Both the position numbers and the translations under genes were made by a program. The notes under the pieces are model-generated. The model ran no database searches. It saw nothing but the letters and a program-made list of their open reading frames with translations, and was not told where the DNA came from. Positions 46,401 to 54,237 of a stretch of DNA of 64,000 bases are shown here, piece after piece. Each line of letters opens with the position of its first letter. The stretch's first letter is position 1. Location: assembly GCF_003569005.1 (NCBI RefSeq), contig NZ_BCUR01000001.1:1245893-1309892 (forward strand). Reading direction: 5' to 3'. The stretch comes from Vibrio superstes (GTDB lineage Bacteria; Pseudomonadota; Gammaproteobacteria; Enterobacterales; Vibrionaceae).

Positions 46401-46557
46401 CTTCTCTGTGGGTATCGTTATCTTCAGCGGTATGCTGCTGACCACAGTGGTGACTTTGTTTGTCATACCGAGCCTTTATCTTTGGATTGGAGGTCATAGC
46501 CACTCCCCTGAAGCTCGTGTTAAGCAGGTCAATAACTTATTGGCGGAGCACACTTAA
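43465..46557 (+). CDS. RND efflux transporter, inner-membrane pump
   Basis: 1030 residues, the usual RND length, with twelve helices and two large periplasmic loops. Proton-relay Asp pair in LVVDDAIVVVENIVRH and the helix 11 motif MLIGMATKNGILIVEFANQ are present. Substrate unknown. No TolC-type gene is adjacent. It lies between the two sulfatase genes. Confidence 0.95.
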   Translation: MKLSDFAMYRPTSAIVLNILFIVFGLVGASMLAVREMPDVETSVVSVGTSYGGSASSIVESQITKPIEDQLSGIDGIDYIWSSSWDGWSGINITFKSGYDMIQAVSDVRDAVSRARGSLPDDVDEPIVRKNSSEGDPFMWLNLTSTKHDRIELSDYAQRILIERLSLVPGVSSINTSGVIERVLYVEINPEDLAARQLTTTDVAQALRAENLQLPAGYVRNESLNVVVRLERLYQKAEDFEQLQIAEKDGQSVLLKDIANVYIGAKKETTTFKANNIDSMGLGIVAMSQANPLTVSDSVLDELKSLQHFLPEGVELQVDYDSTVFIREAIKEVYITLAITAVLVTVVLYLFLGRLSTTIVPAITVPVSLISAFSVAYLCGYSINLVTLMALILAIGLVVDDAIVVVENIVRHRRNGAPAMVAAFKGTKELNFAVIATTLVLIMTFLPLIFLDGKLGNMFAEFAVILSAAVGFSSIAALTLGPVLSELLFRKELEEPNRVCLAVDNGVSRIQALYRKRLESVLKWKTFSLFVLIVCSAGLYFVYQQQQRAFAPVEDRGAVNVYVGGIEATSYERMLKSMEQINDRLMPLASEEGPVASLNYSTPAFGTWADHQGFFIIRLKHWNDREMNATQVVNHIKELTRDVTDVQVFPYQPGFGGGMGEPVQFVLQGEEYDVIYEIAKELEKSAESSGKMDGIKLDYNPTTPEILLTVNREVARDLGVSVNEIASTLEVLLGGATETRFEESGEEYDVYLKANEAQFNSAADLSKVYLRSKEGELISLDILVSVNDVASARGLFHYQRKKSITLKANLVDGVTLGGALNYLEQQASPLLPPGYTYDYAGESKDYYDNQREVWLIFALSLFVSYLVLAAQFESFVSPTIVMLTVPIGLLGGLIGILLAGDSFNLYSQLGMLMLIGMATKNGILIVEFANQLRDRGQDVKQAILNASEQRLRPIVMTAMTTLLGSIPMLIATGAGSETRFSVGIVIFSGMLLTTVVTLFVIPSLYLWIGGHSHSPEARVKQVNNLLAEHT

Positions 46558-46638
46558 AGAAAAGATGCATCTTGTCGCATGTGGTTAATTTTTAGTCTAT
46601 AACTCAATGGCTAAGCGTATAACTGATGTTGCTTTATG

Positions 46639-46669
46639 AGCTCAGTTTCGATCTCTTCGAAATTGAGCT
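46639..46669 (+). other. Hairpin in the leader of sulfatase 2
   Basis: AGCTCAGTTTCGA-TCTCT-TCGAAATTGAGCT: 13 pairs with one G-U, no T run, ending 24 bp before the start codon. It may act in transcript stability or regulation, or as a weak end signal for the RND operon. Confidence 0.6.
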
Positions 46670-46693
46670 AGGAATACACGACAAGGAGTTTCT

Positions 46694-48241
46694 ATGAAGT
46701 CTTTCAATGGTGCTAAATGTAGGCTAGCTATCATAGCATCGGTACTAGTGGGGGTATCCACCGCCACTGTTGCTGCGGAAAAGCCCAATATCTTGGTGAT
46801 CTGGGGTGATGATATTGGGCAGTCCAATATCAGTGCATACACCTTTGGTTTGATGGGCTACAAAACCCCAAATATAGACCGAATTGCCAAAGAAGGCATG
46901 ATGTTCACCGACTACTACGGCGAGCAGTCGTGTACGGCAGGTCGCTCTACCTTCATTACTGGACAAAGTGTGCTGCGTACTGGCCTGAGTAAGGTGGGTT
47001 TACCTGGGGCAGATCTTGGCTTACAGGCAGAAGATGTCACCATCGCTGAGGTGCTCAAACCTATGGGTTACGCCACTGGGCAATTTGGTAAGAACCACCT
47101 TGGGGACAAAGATGAGCACTTGCCAACCTCACATGGCTTTGACGAATTCTTTGGCAACCTATACCACCTTAATGCAGAGGAAGAGCCTGAGAATATCGAC
47201 TACCCGAAAGACCCAGAGTTTCGTAAGAAGTTTGGTCCGCGTGGTGTCATCAAATCTTATGCTGACGGCAAGATTGAAGATACAGGGCCACTGACGCGTA
47301 AGCGGATGGAAACGGTCGATGATGAAACCTTAGCGGCGGCCATTGATTTCATGGGGCGCTCAGTCAAAGCAGACAAGCCTTTCTTTGTTTGGTGGAATGC
47401 CACCCGAATGCACTTTAGAACCCATGTGAAGTCAGAACTCGCTGGTTCCACTGGCATAAGCAATTACGCTGACGGTATGGTAGAGCACGACAACCATGTT
47501 GGGGAGTTACTTAAAGCGGTCGATGATCTTGGCATCACAGATAACACCATTGTGTTTTACTCAACGGATAACGGACCACACATGAATACGTGGCCAGATG
47601 CGGGCTTAACGCCGTTCCGCGGAGAGAAAAATACCAACTGGGAAGGCGCTTATCGTGTCCCTGCAATGGTTCGTTGGCCGGGTAAGATAGAAGCGGGAAG
47701 CGTGTCTAATGAGATCATGCATCACATGGACTGGTTACCCACCTTTGCCGCCGCTGCTGGTGACGACGAAATCAAAGAGAAATTGGTGAAAGGGACCTCT
47801 GTTGGTAATACTAAGTACAAGGTTCATCTTGATGGCTATAACTTCTTACCACACCTAACGGGTGAAGAAGAGCAGGGTCGCCGAGAAGAAATCTTCTACT
47901 TTACTGATGACGGTGATCTCGCCGCTCTTCGTTACAACAAGTGGAAGGTGGTGTTCCTAGAGCAACGCTCTACAGGAACCTTGAACATCTGGGCTGAACC
48001 GTTCACGCCACTTCGCGTTCCAAAGATATTCAACCTAAGAATGGACCCCTACGAGGTTGCCGACAGAACCTCCAATACCTACTACGATTGGATGCTAGAC
48101 CGCGCCTTTATGTTAGTGCCGGCACAGACCTACGTTGGCAAGTACTTGGCAACCTTTGAGGAATTCCCTCCAAGACAAAAAGCGGCAAGCTTTAGCTTGG
48201 ATCAGGTAATGGAAAAACTGCAAACCCCGCAGAATAAATAA
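46694..48241 (+). CDS. Periplasmic arylsulfatase-family sulfatase 2
   Basis: 515 residues, signal peptide ending near VAA (about 28). Active-site Cys80 in EQSCTAGRST, metal residues WGDDIG, GKNHLGD and YSTDNGPH. Shares long stretches with sulfatase 1, such as HGFDEFFGNLYHLNAEEEPE and GPRGVIKSYADG, so the two arose by duplication. Ends at a strong terminator, with the octaheme gene following. Confidence 0.93.
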   Translation: MKSFNGAKCRLAIIASVLVGVSTATVAAEKPNILVIWGDDIGQSNISAYTFGLMGYKTPNIDRIAKEGMMFTDYYGEQSCTAGRSTFITGQSVLRTGLSKVGLPGADLGLQAEDVTIAEVLKPMGYATGQFGKNHLGDKDEHLPTSHGFDEFFGNLYHLNAEEEPENIDYPKDPEFRKKFGPRGVIKSYADGKIEDTGPLTRKRMETVDDETLAAAIDFMGRSVKADKPFFVWWNATRMHFRTHVKSELAGSTGISNYADGMVEHDNHVGELLKAVDDLGITDNTIVFYSTDNGPHMNTWPDAGLTPFRGEKNTNWEGAYRVPAMVRWPGKIEAGSVSNEIMHHMDWLPTFAAAAGDDEIKEKLVKGTSVGNTKYKVHLDGYNFLPHLTGEEEQGRREEIFYFTDDGDLAALRYNKWKVVFLEQRSTGTLNIWAEPFTPLRVPKIFNLRMDPYEVADRTSNTYYDWMLDRAFMLVPAQTYVGKYLATFEEFPPRQKAASFSLDQVMEKLQTPQNK

Positions 48242-48260
48242 AACAAGGGGTAGAAACCTA

Positions 48261-48297
48261 AGACCAGGGCCAATTATTTGGCTCTGGTCTTTCTTTT
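48261..48297 (+). terminator. Intrinsic terminator after sulfatase 2
   Basis: AGACCAGGGCCAA / TTGGCTCTGGTCT (one G-U pair) followed by TTCTTTTT. Confidence 0.92.
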
Positions 48298-48350
48298 TAA
48301 GCTATTGTTGTTAGTAGAAAAATTAAAAGTACGTTCGCTATAAGGGTAGT

Positions 48351-50618
48351 ATGTTGAAACGATTTGGCAGGAAGCTATTTTTGTTCATCGCAACGATGGG
48401 AATTGGGTTCGCTCTATCAGTTGCGCAGGCTGAAGACGCAGGGTTTGTGGGAAGCAAGGCTTGCCTTGATTGTCATCAGCAAGAGTACCAACAGTGGCTG
48501 GGCTCCGACCACGAAATGGCAATGAAACACGCAGATGAAGCGAGTGTATTGGGTGACTTCAATGATGCTAGGTTTGAGTTTGCAGGGGTCGAAAATCGTT
48601 TCTTCAAAAAGGGCGAACAATATTGGGTCAATATTCAGGGTGATGACGGTCAATATCGTGATTATCAGATCAAATATACCTTCGGCTACGATCCTCTTCA
48701 GCAATATATGGTTGAGTTTGAGGATGGTCGTGTTCAGTTAATCCCATTTGCTTGGGATTCTCGCTCAAAAGAAGAAGGGGGTCAGCGCTGGTTTCACCTC
48801 TATCCAGACCTAACACCAACCGATGAGTTTTATTGGACTAACTCAGGGCAAAATTGGAACTTCATGTGTGCCGATTGTCACTCAACCAATCTAGAAAAGA
48901 ACTACGACCGTGAAAAAGACATCTACGCCACCACTTGGTCTGAGATCAACGTGGGATGTGAGGCTTGCCATGGAAAAGGCCAAGCGCATATGACCTGGGC
49001 AAATGGTGATAGAACCAGTCAAGTTGTTCATCTGGGGTTTGACCGCGACCTTTCAAAAGCCGTGAAAGAGTGGGTGTTTGAAGAAAACATGCCAGCCCTG
49101 CAACCTAAGAGCATTCACCCTACCGACCAAATGACCATGTGTGCCCAATGCCACAGCCGTCGCACTCAACTGACTGAAGATAAAGACCATGTGCAGGGCC
49201 ACTTACTTGATCGCTATCGATTGAGCCTTATTACGCCAGAGCTCTATCATGCGGATGGGCAAATCTTTGATGAGGATTATGTCTATGGCTCGTTTCTTCA
49301 ATCAAAGATGGCGGAGAAAGGTGTGAGCTGTACCAATTGTCATAACCCTCACACCGCTAAGCTGGAAATTGTCGAGGAGGCGGTGTGTAGCCAGTGTCAT
49401 TTGCCGACGAACTTTTCACCGGAAAACCATACCTTCCACGATAAAGACTCTGAAGCCTCAAAATGTACCACTTGTCACATGCCTGAGACGACTTACATGC
49501 AGGTTGATCCACGACGAGATCATAGCTGGCAGATCCCAAGGCCAGATCTCAGCACCCATTTAGGCACGCCTAATGTGTGCACCTCTTGCCATGAAGACCA
49601 AACCAATGAATGGGCATCTGAGTCATTAGCAAAATGGTTCCCCAATTCAAAACATCAAAATCAGCAACACTTCGCCGTGGCATTTTATGCGGCGGAAATT
49701 GGCTATCAAGGGGCTGAAGATGCACTGGCTTATACGGCGCAAGATAATACACAAAGGGACATTGTTCGAGCCTCTGCCACCAGTCGTTTAGCCCCTTATC
49801 AAGGAAAGAACATCACAGTGGCGCTTGCACGGGCAGTGAAGCATGACAGTGAGTTGATTCGAGTTTCTGCGGTGCAAGGCTCTGCAAGCTTTGAATTAAG
49901 GGATCGCTGGCAAATACTCGCGCCATTATTGGAGGACAAAGTACTAGGTGTGCGTACAGAAGCGGCAAGCGCGCTGGTGGTTTACTGGGCTGAGTTAAAC
50001 GAGCAGCAAAAACAAGCCCTAGCTAAGCCATTGCAAGAGTACGTGGAGATACAAGAATTTAACTCCGACAGAGGCTTTGGGCGTACTAACTTAGGAAACG
50101 TCTATCGAGCGCAAGGTAATTATGCACAGGCGATTAAGGAATATGAGGGAGCCAAAGCGGTTGAGCCCTATTTTGCCAATAGCTACGTGAATCTTGCCGA
50201 CCTTTATCGTGTACAAGGAAAAGAGCCACAAGTATTCTCGACTCTTAAGCAGGGCATTAAGGCGCAGCCAAAATCTGGTGCGTTACGATACAGCGCCGCT
50301 CTGTCACTACTGCGCCAAGGCAAAAATAATCAAGCCACTCAATATTTGCAACAAGCAACAGAGGTTGAGCCTGACAATGCGCAGTATTGGTATCTGTATG
50401 GCTTGTCGTTGGAATCGACAAGCGTGCCGCAGGCCTCTAAAGCGTTGGATAAATCCTTTAGAATCAGCGGCAACCCTCAGCAGCTCTACGCTCGATGCGA
50501 GATGTTGGTGAAATACAGTAAAGACCCAAGTATCGAGTTCCAAGCGCGTCAGTGCATCATTGAGCTTGAGAAATACGCCCCGCCAGAGGTGGTTAAAGGA
50601 TTGCGAGCTAAGCTATAA
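48351..50618 (+). CDS. Octaheme cytochrome c with HEAT and TPR tail
   Basis: 755 residues with a signal peptide (ending near AQA, about 27). Eight CxxCH motifs in order: CLDCH, CADCH, CEACH, CAQCH, CTNCH, CSQCH, CTTCH, CTSCH, all within about the first 430 residues. Then helical HEAT-like repeats (VRASATSRLAPY, IRVSAVQGSASF, VRTEAASALVVYW) and TPRs (GNVYRAQGNYAQAIKEYEGA, NAQYWYLYGLSLEST). Periplasmic electron carrier or oxidoreductase with a protein-docking tail. Enzyme activity not known from the sequence. Confidence 0.92.
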   Translation: MLKRFGRKLFLFIATMGIGFALSVAQAEDAGFVGSKACLDCHQQEYQQWLGSDHEMAMKHADEASVLGDFNDARFEFAGVENRFFKKGEQYWVNIQGDDGQYRDYQIKYTFGYDPLQQYMVEFEDGRVQLIPFAWDSRSKEEGGQRWFHLYPDLTPTDEFYWTNSGQNWNFMCADCHSTNLEKNYDREKDIYATTWSEINVGCEACHGKGQAHMTWANGDRTSQVVHLGFDRDLSKAVKEWVFEENMPALQPKSIHPTDQMTMCAQCHSRRTQLTEDKDHVQGHLLDRYRLSLITPELYHADGQIFDEDYVYGSFLQSKMAEKGVSCTNCHNPHTAKLEIVEEAVCSQCHLPTNFSPENHTFHDKDSEASKCTTCHMPETTYMQVDPRRDHSWQIPRPDLSTHLGTPNVCTSCHEDQTNEWASESLAKWFPNSKHQNQQHFAVAFYAAEIGYQGAEDALAYTAQDNTQRDIVRASATSRLAPYQGKNITVALARAVKHDSELIRVSAVQGSASFELRDRWQILAPLLEDKVLGVRTEAASALVVYWAELNEQQKQALAKPLQEYVEIQEFNSDRGFGRTNLGNVYRAQGNYAQAIKEYEGAKAVEPYFANSYVNLADLYRVQGKEPQVFSTLKQGIKAQPKSGALRYSAALSLLRQGKNNQATQYLQQATEVEPDNAQYWYLYGLSLESTSVPQASKALDKSFRISGNPQQLYARCEMLVKYSKDPSIEFQARQCIIELEKYAPPEVVKGLRAKL

Positions 50619-50691
50619 CGACGAACCTGTATAACCATTAGTTATGTTTATCTTGCGTAGAATAGAGATATTCGATGTTTGAGGATGAATT

Positions 50692-51690
50692 ATGAGTGCG
50701 TCACAAGAAGCGGTTTCAGCGTTAGTCTCTCAGGTAGAGCAGTCTGTTGTTGGGCAGCGACACGTTGTTGAATCTTTAGTGTTAGGTCTACTAACTAATG
50801 GTCATGTATTGCTAGAGGGGCTTCCGGGAACCGCAAAAACCCGCTCTGTAAAGGCACTAGCGGATGCACTGCTCTCATCCTTTGGCCGTATTCAGTTTAC
50901 CCCCGATCTGTTGCCCTCGGACGTCACTGGTACAGAGGTCTATCAAGACGTTGCTGATGGTTCGGGCAACAGCAAGCCACAACTGCACTTTCAGCCAGGC
51001 CCCATCTTCAATAGTATTGTGCTGGCGGATGAAATTAACCGCGCACCCGCTAAGGTACAGGCAGCGCTTTTAGAAGCAATGGCAGAGGGCACCATTACTG
51101 TGGGTGACGAGACGCATCAACTGCCTGATCTGTTCATGGTATTAGCGACACAAAACCCCATCGAGCAAGAAGGGACCTACCCTTTGCCTGAGGCGCAAAT
51201 GGACCGCTTTATCTTAAAGGTAACGGTGGATTATCCCGACGATGATGCAGAGATGGACATCATGCGCTTGGTACGCTCTGAAGAGACCTCAAGCAACACT
51301 CAATCACAGCAACAGAACATAACCTCGATCGATCCAGTGCACGTGCTTAAGGCAAGAGAAGAAATTGCTAAAGTTGAGGTGTCGGAGATCGCAGAGCGTT
51401 ATATCGTTGCCCTTGTCATGGCGACGCGTCACCCTAATCGCTACCCTGAATCAAATCTCTCTCGCTGGATTCAAGTCGGCTCAAGCCCTCGCGCAACCAT
51501 AGCACTGGATAAATGCTCAAGAGCCTATGCTTGGCTCAAAGGCAGAGAGTACGTGCAGCCAGATGACGTTCGAGCTGTCGCTCATGGCGTACTTGGGCAC
51601 CGACATACTCAAAGTTATGACGCATTGGCAGAAGGGATTTCTGCGAAGCAGGTAATCGATGAGCTTCTTGATACCGTAGCCATCGGCTAG
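50692..51690 (+). CDS. MoxR-family AAA+ ATPase
   Basis: 332 residues. Walker A GLPGTAKTR (about 43-51), Walker B VLADEINRA, sensor and PIEQEGTYPLPEAQMDRF motif. MoxR ATPases act with von Willebrand A proteins as chaperones for envelope or metalloenzymes. First gene of a six-gene operon. Confidence 0.95.
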   Translation: MSASQEAVSALVSQVEQSVVGQRHVVESLVLGLLTNGHVLLEGLPGTAKTRSVKALADALLSSFGRIQFTPDLLPSDVTGTEVYQDVADGSGNSKPQLHFQPGPIFNSIVLADEINRAPAKVQAALLEAMAEGTITVGDETHQLPDLFMVLATQNPIEQEGTYPLPEAQMDRFILKVTVDYPDDDAEMDIMRLVRSEETSSNTQSQQQNITSIDPVHVLKAREEIAKVEVSEIAERYIVALVMATRHPNRYPESNLSRWIQVGSSPRATIALDKCSRAYAWLKGREYVQPDDVRAVAHGVLGHRHTQSYDALAEGISAKQVIDELLDTVAIG

Positions 51691-51711
51691 TTGCTTTGCG
51701 GAGGTAACGCT

Positions 51712-52656
51712 ATGAAATCAGCTCAACGTGAAGCCGGTGATGCTCGAATCTATTGTCAATATGCCCGCTTAGTTCAACTGCAGGGGCAGGTGAGCTCTTT
51801 CTCCTTTTTACCCCAATTGAAGGCGGGCACTATTTTGTCTGGCCGCCACCAATCCCTGTTTCGTGGCCGAGGATTAAATTTTGAAGAGCTGCGTCACTAT
51901 CAAAATGGCGATGATATTCGCAACCTTGATTGGAAAGTCACAATGCGCACAGGTAAGCCGCACGTACGAGCCTACACAGAAGAAAAAGATCGCAACGTTA
52001 TTTTGTGTGTTGATCAGCGCTCTAGTCTGTTCTTTTCCTCTATCGAGGTAATGAAATCCGTCGTCGCTGCTGAGGTTGCTGCTTTGAGCGCTTGGCGAGT
52101 GCTTAAGGACAGTGATCGAGTGGGCTTTGTTATGGCAAAGCCCAATAGCATTGATTGGTATAAACCGCAGCGCAGCCGCTCCCATTTGTTACATCGACTA
52201 AATTGTCTTGCCGAAGCCAATCAGTCCCTTAATGTTTCCTCTCAAGATAGTGAGTCGGCATCATTTGGACAGTTGATGTCGGTCATTACCCGCGTCGCAA
52301 CCAAAGGCTCTACCGTCATAGTGCTCAGTGATTGGCATGGGGCAAAAGAGTCTGATGTTGATAGGCTGCAACAGCTTCAGGAGCATAATGATGTGCTTAC
52401 GGTATTGATCTCTGACGAGTTAGAAGAAGAACTTCCTGCACGCTCTAATTGGGTGATGGGAGACGGTACCCATCAGCTGAATATCAGTGAATCGTCAAAG
52501 CTCAAGCAAGCTAATCTCGGATTAAAGCAACATCAAGAGCTCAAAAAGAGTCAGCTGGTACGTTTGATGGCAGCAAAAGGGCTACCTTTGATTCATCTAG
52601 ATACATCCGGCAATCATCTAGAGCAATTTAAGCGTGGTATGGGAGCACATCGATGA
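51712..52656 (+). CDS. DUF58 protein
   Basis: 314 residues from ATG 51712 with GCGGAGG upstream (frame also open from 51691). DUF58 core GRGLNFEELRHYQNGDDIRN and LDWKVTMRTGKPHVR, with VWA-like strands after. Usual partner of MoxR. Overlaps the next gene by four bases. Confidence 0.93.
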   Translation: MKSAQREAGDARIYCQYARLVQLQGQVSSFSFLPQLKAGTILSGRHQSLFRGRGLNFEELRHYQNGDDIRNLDWKVTMRTGKPHVRAYTEEKDRNVILCVDQRSSLFFSSIEVMKSVVAAEVAALSAWRVLKDSDRVGFVMAKPNSIDWYKPQRSRSHLLHRLNCLAEANQSLNVSSQDSESASFGQLMSVITRVATKGSTVIVLSDWHGAKESDVDRLQQLQEHNDVLTVLISDELEEELPARSNWVMGDGTHQLNISESSKLKQANLGLKQHQELKKSQLVRLMAAKGLPLIHLDTSGNHLEQFKRGMGAHR

Positions 52657-53201
52657 CGATACATACGCCACCGCAAAGCTATATGTTGCGTGATATTGTC
52701 GAGGTTGCTGTGGCACCGTCAGTCAGTTGGATGCCGCAAACCATTGGCTGGAGAGTCGTTGCTGTCATTGCATTGGCCTGCGCTATCGTTTGGTCCTATA
52801 AAAGCTTACAGCGTTGGTGGAGCAACCGATATCGACGTGAGGCCGTAGCCAGCCTGGATATGATGTTACAGGCGTGCAAAACCGCACAGGAAACAGATAA
52901 AGTCTATCGTCAGCAGATCTCTCAAGATGTGTATCGCGTTTTGAAGACAGTGTTGTCGGCGGTTGATCCACAAACACGACCGTTATATGGGCAGCCTTTT
53001 TTGCAATCTCTTGATGCTCAGAGCGAACCTAGGCTTGATGTATTCGCCAGTAAATGGTCGCATTGGCCTCAATCATTGCTTGTAAAGCAAAACGCCCTTG
53101 ATAAGACGGAACTCTTGGCCTTGATTGCTGATAGTCAAGTGTGGGTGAAACAGCACCTTGCTCTAGCTAAAAATGCACAAGGGGAGATGAGCGATGCTTG
53201 A
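52653..53201 (+). CDS. DUF4381 membrane protein
   Basis: 182 residues; one transmembrane helix (about 30-47, GWRVVAVIALACAIVWSYK), SVSWMPQTIGW before it. DUF4381 is a regular member of MoxR-Bat operons. Overlaps both neighbours. Confidence 0.88.
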   Translation: MTIHTPPQSYMLRDIVEVAVAPSVSWMPQTIGWRVVAVIALACAIVWSYKSLQRWWSNRYRREAVASLDMMLQACKTAQETDKVYRQQISQDVYRVLKTVLSAVDPQTRPLYGQPFLQSLDAQSEPRLDVFASKWSHWPQSLLVKQNALDKTELLALIADSQVWVKQHLALAKNAQGEMSDA

Positions 53202-54237
53202 TTCTTCTCTGGAGCTTTTGCACCCCTATTGGTTATTGGCTCTGCCTTTACCACTACTGGTGCACTGGCTCATTCCGGCCTATCGTACTAAGCAATCTGC
53301 CATAAAGGTCCCTTTTTTTGGCGTCTTGCTTAAGGCTCTAGGGGAGTTGCCGAACGAGGGTGCCAGCCAACTGCGTCCGTCCTTATGGCAGCGATGCATT
53401 TTGGTGATGTCATGGTGTTTAGTGATCTTTGCCTTATGTAAACCGACGATTCTCGGCGAGCCTCAAATACGTGAACGCTTAGGGCGTGATGTGATGGTGG
53501 TGGTGGATTTGTCTGGCTCTATGGCTGAGCAAGACTTCACTTCGCAAAGTGGTGACAAAATCTCTAGGTTGGATGCGGTAAAAGAGGTACTCGAAACCTT
53601 CGTCGAATCAAGAAAAGGCGATCGATTAGGGCTTATCTTATTTGGCGATGCGGCCTTCATTCAAACACCGTTTACAGCAGACCAAACGGTATGGCTTAAT
53701 CTGCTTCAGCAAACTGATGTTGGGATGGCAGGAGCGAGTACCTATCTTGGTGATGCTATAGGCTTGGCTATCAAGGTGTTTGAAAACAGTGCCGAAACTC
53801 GCGGAGAAGGCGCACGTGAAAAGGTCGCGATTGTGCTGACCGACGGCAATGATACGGGAAGCTTCGTTGAGCCAATCGATGCCGCTAAGGTTGCTAATGC
53901 AAAGGGGGTGAAGATCCATGTGATTGCCATTGGCGATCCTGCCACTGTGGGTGAACAGGCCTTGGATATGAACACCATTTCGCGTATTGCGTCAGAGACA
54001 GGTGGTGAGGCATTTGAGGCTCTAGATAGAGAAGCACTGACCCGAGCTTATGAAGAGATTGGAGAGTTAGAGCCTCAACTCTATGAAAGCTCGACCTATC
54101 GCCCTAAAACCAGCGTGCACGCCTACCCAATTATGCTGGTGGTTGTCCTGTATTTGCTGGCCTTCATGGTCAGTACAGTGAAACGAATGGCGACAACGAA
54201 TACCAATGAGACGACGAAGGAGAAAACGGATGTTTGA
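53194..54237 (+). CDS. BatA-like VWA membrane protein
   Basis: 347 residues, N- and C-terminal transmembrane helices around a von Willebrand A domain. Complete MIDAS: DLSGSM (DxSxS), Thr in AGASTYLGD and LTDGND. Overlaps the downstream batB start by eight bases. Confidence 0.93.
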   Translation: MLDSSLELLHPYWLLALPLPLLVHWLIPAYRTKQSAIKVPFFGVLLKALGELPNEGASQLRPSLWQRCILVMSWCLVIFALCKPTILGEPQIRERLGRDVMVVVDLSGSMAEQDFTSQSGDKISRLDAVKEVLETFVESRKGDRLGLILFGDAAFIQTPFTADQTVWLNLLQQTDVGMAGASTYLGDAIGLAIKVFENSAETRGEGAREKVAIVLTDGNDTGSFVEPIDAAKVANAKGVKIHVIAIGDPATVGEQALDMNTISRIASETGGEAFEALDREALTRAYEEIGELEPQLYESSTYRPKTSVHAYPIMLVVVLYLLAFMVSTVKRMATTNTNETTKEKTDV

